From contig JAHQIY010000012.1 in assembly GCA_019054805.1 (NCBI GenBank), positions 2,480,001 through 2,544,000 of the forward strand: a stretch of DNA of 64,000 nt. The letters are read 5' to 3'. Origin of the DNA: Brachionus manjavacas. Its lineage: Eukaryota > Rotifera > Eurotatoria > Ploima > Brachionidae. The position numbers and the translations under genes were made by a program. This document shows positions 63,301 to 64,000 of this stretch, piece by piece; position 1 is the first letter of the stretch; every line of letters starts with the position of its first letter. The notes under the pieces were generated by a model. That model was not told the DNA's origin. It worked only from the letters and a program-made list of their open reading frames with translations, and ran no database searches.

Positions 63301-63785
63301 ATAATAGTTTTTTTTATTTTCTTGCCTATCAAATAATTTCTTTATCTAGTAAAAAATATTTTTAAATAGTGTTTAGTCTTTTTATCTATTAGTAAATAAT
63401 AATATCTAGTTGATTTCATCTTTTTTATCTATTTTAATTAATCCTATGTCAAAAAAAGTATAAAAAATCAAATAATCAAAGAAAGTAAAATGAATTAAAA
63501 TAAAAATTTAAAGTAAAATTAGATAAAAATATAATATAAAAGAAAATTAAAATATACAAATTGTAAAAGTAATGACAGGTGCAACATGTTGAAGTATTGA
63601 ACAATTCAGGAAGACCGAAGAAATAGTAAGATAGCAATGAAATCGACATATTTTTATTCAAAACTCGCTTTATATTTACGGAAAAGAGTAATAAATTATA
63701 GATCCGATTAAAGATTTATTCAAGTTTCCTAGTTTGTAATAGTTTAGACCCCATTTTTGTTCGGGAATATTTTATTGGGATTAGT
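63301..63785. other. AT-rich intergenic DNA
   Basis: No gene seen. Confidence 0.45.
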
Positions 63786-63950
63786 ACGTTTCATAGCAAC
63801 ACTAATTTCATCGCATCTCAATTTTCATCGCATTTCAATTTTTTTTATCGCATCTTCTTTTTTTTCATCGCATCTTCTTTTTTTTCATCGCATCTTAGTT
63901 TGTTTCATCGCATTTCAATTTTTTTTTCATAGCATCTATTTCATAAAACT
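63786..63950. repeat. minisatellite with TTTCATCGCATCT unit
   Basis: About eight units of 16-20 bp (TTTCATCGCATCTCAATT, TTTTTTCATCGCATCTTC and variants) are in tandem. Unit length varies through the T run. Confidence 0.8.
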
Positions 63951-64000
63951 AAGTTATCTCTTTATCTAGAACTAAGTTATGAACAAAAATTTCTTGTTAT

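Noticed and set aside
63786..63950. CRISPR-like array
   Set aside because: Units are 16-20 bp in tandem without spacers, in a eukaryotic context; it is a minisatellite.
1..64000. tRNA or rRNA genes
   Set aside because: Reading the less AT-rich stretches by eye, I found no cloverleaf with A and B boxes and no rRNA core sequence. A covariance-model scan would settle this.

Overview
The window is very AT-rich eukaryotic (metazoan) DNA. The evidence is short spliceosomal introns (48-65 nt, GT...AG), a rhodopsin-class neuropeptide GPCR, TRAPPC2L and ATG10 orthologues, and a dense mix of decayed non-LTR, LTR, MULE, hAT and other transposons. The AT bias, tiny introns and FLYWCH/SWIM-type MULE debris would fit a small invertebrate such as a monogonont (Brachionus-like) rotifer. 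That placement is inference, not something the sequence proves.

The confident host genes are few. An intronless allatostatin-C/somatostatin-type GPCR lies at 8893-10503 (+). A five-exon TRAPPC2L gene lies at 57133-58365 (-), and its 551-nt first intron consists almost entirely of a complete same-strand ATG10 reading frame (57815-58321). A family of short proteins that I do not recognise occurs at 16239, 20434, 32448, 41659, 44990 and 61341. All start with a myristoylation-type MGxxxS motif followed by basic residues and cysteines, and continue with Pro/Met and Gly-Tyr-Pro-Gly repeats. Five of the six share an upstream motif resembling CAACACCCAC, and all six have a TATA box. Weaker gene candidates are a 212-aa EF-hand-like protein (37536-38174, -) and a two-exon 68-aa protein (56504-56775, +).

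Layout: 0-8 kb holds transposon debris, including a 5'-truncated non-LTR element flanked by 199-bp target duplications. 8.9-10.5 kb is the GPCR. 12.4-24.1 kb is a large inverted duplication (arms about 4.6-4.8 kb, spacer about 2.3 kb); each arm carries one copy of the small repeat-protein gene, decayed MULE sequence and an unrecognised multi-exon pseudogene, and the spacer carries an internally deleted MULE with SAP and SWIM domains. 25-28.4 kb has a decayed CACTA-like fragment, a BEN-like pseudogene and a 1.1-kb transposon with perfectly identical 115-bp terminal inverted repeats. 30.5-36.8 kb is mainly non-LTR fragments, plus a second, smaller inverted duplication centred on another member of the small gene family. 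37-46 kb holds hAT and MULE fragments, the EF-hand ORF and two more small-family genes. 46011-50495 is a complete young Ty3-type LTR retrotransposon (163-bp LTRs, 5-bp target duplication, tRNA-Ser primer site) whose middle has been replaced by an antisense RT-RNase H segment. 50.6-55.9 kb is copia, DUF3987-like and RT debris. 56.5-58.4 kb is the conserved-gene cluster. 58.9-64 kb is non-LTR tails, the last small-family gene and a short tandem repeat.

The genes do not form a pathway. The main biological interest is the TRAPPC2L/ATG10 shared transcription unit and the small predicted lipid-anchored gene family, two of whose loci sit in inverted duplications.
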